In this document: piece after piece, positions 5,212 to 5,225 of the stretch
How positions within the stretch are numbered: position 1 is the first letter of the stretch
Layout: each line of letters starts with the position of its first letter
NCBI GenBank assembly: GCA_002480645.1
Contig: DLCN01000012.1
Span: forward strand, 52,152-57,376
Direction: 5' to 3'
Source: Balneolaceae bacterium UBA7797
Lineage (GTDB): Bacteria; Bacteroidota; Rhodothermia; Balneolales; Balneolaceae
Length of the DNA stretch: 5,225 nt
The notes under the pieces: generated by a model
Told to the model about the DNA's origin: nothing
Seen by the model: only the letters and a program-made list of their open reading frames with translations
Databases searched by the model: none
Translations under genes and position numbers: made by a program

Positions 5212-5225
5212 ATTTTAGTTACCAC
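5202..5225 (-). CDS. tuf: Elongation factor Tu, C-terminal end (partial at window edge)
   Basis: Only the last seven codons and a TAA stop are present, reading VVTKILD. This matches the usual EF-Tu ending (GRTVGAGVVTKIL plus one or two residues), and the position before tRNA-Trp and secE is the expected one. EF-Tu delivers aminoacyl-tRNA to the ribosome as a GTPase. The evidence is short, but sequence and context agree. The rest of the gene lies beyond the right edge. Confidence 0.87.
   Translation of the reverse strand: MVTKILD

Noticed and set aside
1..5225. Search for CRISPR arrays, insertion sequences, toxin-antitoxin pairs, phage genes or other accessory systems
   Set aside because: The window is filled by conserved core genes in canonical order with short spacers; no repeat arrays, transposase or mobile-element ends were seen. 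tRNA-Trp could serve as an integration target in principle, but no repeated tRNA 3' end or integrase is present.

Overview
The window holds the transcription/translation cluster tuf - tRNA-Trp - secE - nusG - rplK - rplA - rplJ - rplL - rpoB, all on the minus strand. Read in the direction of transcription it runs from about 5225 down to 1. Both ends are cut: only the last seven codons and the stop of the EF-Tu gene are present at the right edge, and only the first half of rpoB (about 659 codons) at the left edge.

Organism: a bacterium of moderate, slightly AT-rich composition. The RpoB N-terminal half (for example the LEFLYYNVDVPRYTLKE and LHPNGTQLYSARVIPFKGSW stretches), the very short single-span SecE and the Trp-tRNA lying between tuf and secE suggest the Bacteroidota/Balneolota/Rhodothermota (FCB) group. 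A marine Balneolota-like lineage is my best guess. This is inference from remembered protein features, not from a search.

Layout in the direction of transcription: tuf 3' end (5225-5202); a 69-nt spacer with a long hairpin; tRNA-Trp(CCA) (5132-5060); secE (5042-4860), starting only 17 nt after the tRNA; nusG (4860-4303), overlapping the secE stop by one base; a 76-nt spacer with a small hairpin; rplK (4226-3795); rplA (3781-3080); rplJ (3065-2541); rplL (2490-2113); a 135-nt spacer with two inverted repeats; rpoB (from 1977, continuing past base 1). There is no stretch longer than 300 bases without a gene.

Function: EF-Tu, L11, L1, L10 and L7/L12 serve translation. L11 and L10-(L7/L12) build the ribosomal stalk base and stalk where GTPase factors such as EF-Tu bind, and L1 forms the opposite stalk. 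SecE anchors the protein-export channel. NusG and RpoB are part of the transcription machinery, and NusG couples polymerase to the ribosome. The grouping is ancient and widely conserved.

I found no undescribed biological system. Points worth a second look are modest: a likely TTG start for rpoB, hairpins at three spacers, a tRNA embedded just ahead of an SD-less secE, and an rplA-rplJ junction too tight for a conventional L10 leader.
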